DNA of 32,908 bases, taken from Lachnospiraceae bacterium (GTDB lineage: Bacteria; Bacillota; Clostridia; Lachnospirales; Lachnospiraceae). Below are positions 31,507-32,908 of the stretch, piece by piece. Where the stretch lies: NCBI GenBank assembly GCA_017455525.1, contig JAFTAP010000033.1, positions 1 through 32,908 of the forward strand, read 5' to 3'. Within the stretch, counting starts at the first letter, position 1; every line of letters begins with the position of its first letter. The translations under genes were made by a program, and so were the position numbers. The notes below the pieces were generated by a model. That model did not search any database, had not been told where the DNA came from, and worked only from the letters and a program-made list of their open reading frames with translations.

Positions 31507-32667
31507 TTACTCGTAGAAGCCCGTGAATGAAAGCATAAGTCCGCCGCAGGTATTATTTCCGTCCCTCTCAAAGCCGTACTCGCCAAATGTGAACTCCGTG
31601 ATGAACGGTACGTCTCCTGCTGCTGCCTTTATCTGCTCCGCAACCTCTCCTATCCTGCTGTCTATGCCTGCGCGTCTGCCGCCGCAATGCACAAGATGGA
31701 AAGCCACAGGCTTGCCGGGCATAGAGCTTATCAGCTTCTTCAAGGTATCTCCCGTAGAATTAATAAGCTCGTCAACCGTAGCCTCCATGCGGATCACGGT
31801 AGTCTTCTCGGCAAGATTGTTTCCTATATTCATCGAGAAATCGTCATTGCCGTTCATGGGATGGCGTATCGCTATAAGCTTGCCAAGCCTGTCCTTTATT
31901 CCAAGAGGAGACGTGATCGTCGTAGCAAGAAGGTTTCCTCCCGTGACAGCGTCCATATCAAGCCCGCGCCATGCGGCATATTTCTTAGTAGCAGGCTCGC
32001 CGTCAATCTCTACAAGGGTGCGGTTTCCTGAAATCTTCGTTATAACGCCGAAATCATCGGTCTCACGATAAGCGCCGGTGAAGAGATTAGCCATCTTAGG
32101 TCCGCCATAGAAGAATGCTGCCAGGCATCCGTCAGCAAACATATCATCATCAGCATAAAGCTGCCACTTACCCTCGATAGAATTATCCGCAGCAGAGCCG
32201 CCGAAGAAAGGCACACGACCTATTATGGAAGATATACCTTCAAGGTAGAATTCCTCCTCCGCAGGAGACGCCGCCATATAGAAGTAATCCGGTGCACAGT
32301 CCTTGCCTGCCGCTTTCATTGCGTTCTTCGCAATCTCTTTTCCTCTCTCGATACTGTCTCCTGATTTAGCTCCGGATGCTACCCCCACAGTAAGTTCCGG
32401 ATCTGCAAAAGCCAGTATTCCTACGAACGGCTTGTCACCACCGATATAACCCTCAGGCGTTATCACCCCCGTGAAGCTCGTGTTGCCGAACACAGGCACG
32501 CTGCCGAGCTCTTCCCTGATCCCACTGATGACAGCTTTCACATCGTAGTCACAGCTTGCATAGACGAAAGCCGCCTTAAGGTCAGGATTCTTTACTCCTG
32601 CCGCCGCCTCTTTGCCCGCAGACTTAGCGTCAGCAGCCGTACTGGATGCTACATAAGACTTGAACAT
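31507..32667 (-). CDS. Stand-alone FIST-domain protein
   Basis: 386 residues from the ATG at 32667 (MFKSYVASS), with AAAGGAG ahead; a 15-residue extension upstream crosses that ribosome site. The N-terminal FIST domain shows KAAFVYASCDYDVKAVISGI, VPVFGNTSFTGVITPEGYIG and VPFFGGSAADNSIEG. The C-terminal FIST_C part has MVHCGGRR-like HLVHCGGRRAGIDSRIGEVA and TFGEYGFERDGNNTCGG. FIST domains are thought to sense small molecules such as amino acids. No kinase, cyclase or methyl-accepting domain is attached, so it acts with a partner or as a binding protein. The aldehyde dehydrogenase downstream may be functionally linked. Confidence 0.87.
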   Translation of the reverse strand: MFKSYVASSTAADAKSAGKEAAAGVKNPDLKAAFVYASCDYDVKAVISGIREELGSVPVFGNTSFTGVITPEGYIGGDKPFVGILAFADPELTVGVASGAKSGDSIERGKEIAKNAMKAAGKDCAPDYFYMAASPAEEEFYLEGISSIIGRVPFFGGSAADNSIEGKWQLYADDDMFADGCLAAFFYGGPKMANLFTGAYRETDDFGVITKISGNRTLVEIDGEPATKKYAAWRGLDMDAVTGGNLLATTITSPLGIKDRLGKLIAIRHPMNGNDDFSMNIGNNLAEKTTVIRMEATVDELINSTGDTLKKLISSMPGKPVAFHLVHCGGRRAGIDSRIGEVAEQIKAAAGDVPFITEFTFGEYGFERDGNNTCGGLMLSFTGFYE

Positions 32668-32729
32668 ACCTACTCCTTTCTTCCCGGCCTTATTGATATG
32701 ACCGGGGGACATGATTTACAGATAGAATA

Positions 32730-32758
32730 ATTATCTCTCTAACGGAATTTAAATTCAA
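32730..32758 (-). promoter_or_regulatory. Promoter of the FIST gene
   Basis: TTGAAT (32758-32753), 17 bases, GATAAT (32735-32730), about 60 bases before the ATG. It lies next to the end of repeat copy B. Confidence 0.55.
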
Positions 32759-32770
32759 GAAAAAATAAAT

Positions 32771-32908
32771 ATGATGCTAGGGTCAAAAGGTACAAATCCG
32801 ATTGTGCTTGCACAAATAGGATTTGGAACTTGTGACCCGCCCGAACATGAGGAAGTAGCAATTTGCGTAGCAAATTAGCGGATTCCGAATGGACGGAGCA
32901 TGGCGAGA
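32771..32908 (+). repeat. Two-hairpin dispersed repeat, copy B (cut by the window edge)
   Basis: It begins with ATGATGCTAGGGTCAAAAG (also at 10454-10472). Hairpin 1 pairs AAATCC with GGATTT around the apex GTGCTTGCAC (32804-32813), enclosed by GGGTCA/TGACCC (32780-32785 and 32833-32838). Then come ACATGAGG (32845-32852), hairpin 2 AATTTGC-GTA-GCAAATT, and ATTCCGAATGGACG (32882-32895). The boxes match copy A at 25681-25829 in order and spacing. Confidence 0.75.

Overview
The window looks like chromosomal DNA of a Firmicute of the Lachnospiraceae type (Butyrivibrio-like). The signs are long AGGAGG-type ribosome sites, a CIRCE-controlled groESL, ireB-ruvX-DUF1292 gene order, Rpn-family nucleases, and a GH51/ABC sugar operon with its own LacI regulator. 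The genus is an inference. Apart from a relaxase remnant at about 1.8-2.1 kb, every gene lies on the minus strand, so transcription runs from high to low coordinates.

Region 1 (1-3010) is an eroded accessory patch. It holds the 5' part of an unknown gene running off the left edge, an intact Rpn-family nuclease, a small two-helix membrane protein, the broken C-terminus of a relaxase on the plus strand, and a second Rpn gene inactivated by an internal TAG and a frame-breaking palindromic insert.

Region 2 (3076-9071) is a self-contained arabino-oligosaccharide utilisation operon: lipoprotein binding protein, two MalF/MalG-type permeases, a GH51 alpha-L-arabinofuranosidase and a LacI repressor. 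It has a near-consensus promoter (TTGACA-17-TATACT) with two related operator-like palindromes just downstream. tRNA-Ser(CGA), with its own promoter and terminator, and a glutathione peroxidase gene follow.

Region 3 (10533-25633) reads as one nearly gapless minus-strand array. It starts at a promoter before ireB, passes through ruvX, a DUF1292 gene, RNase J, ylbF, a short MltG-like gene, trmR and a U32 (trhP-type) gene, and continues into nine overlapping cell-surface glycan genes: two DPM1-like GT2s, a GT4, an acetyltransferase, a GT2, a PglK/MsbA-type ABC flippase, a GT2, a GT11 fucosyltransferase and a DegT sugar aminotransferase. The first part keeps the yrzL-yrrK-yrzB-yrrL-yrrM-yrrO order known from Bacillus, with RNase J and YlbF inserted. 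The MltG slot holds a protein without the catalytic domain.

Region 4 (25680-32908) holds groESL with CIRCE, a COG2509-type FAD protein, a BrnT-BrnA toxin-antitoxin pair whose promoter predicts a leaderless toxin mRNA, an aldehyde dehydrogenase and a stand-alone FIST-domain protein.

The most interesting non-coding signal is a dispersed two-hairpin repeat. One copy follows groEL, where its first hairpin serves as terminator; another lies at the right edge upstream of the FIST gene. The copies share three sequence boxes at nearly constant spacing, while the stems between them differ in sequence but still pair. A 19-base end of the right-edge copy recurs alone in front of the peroxidase gene.
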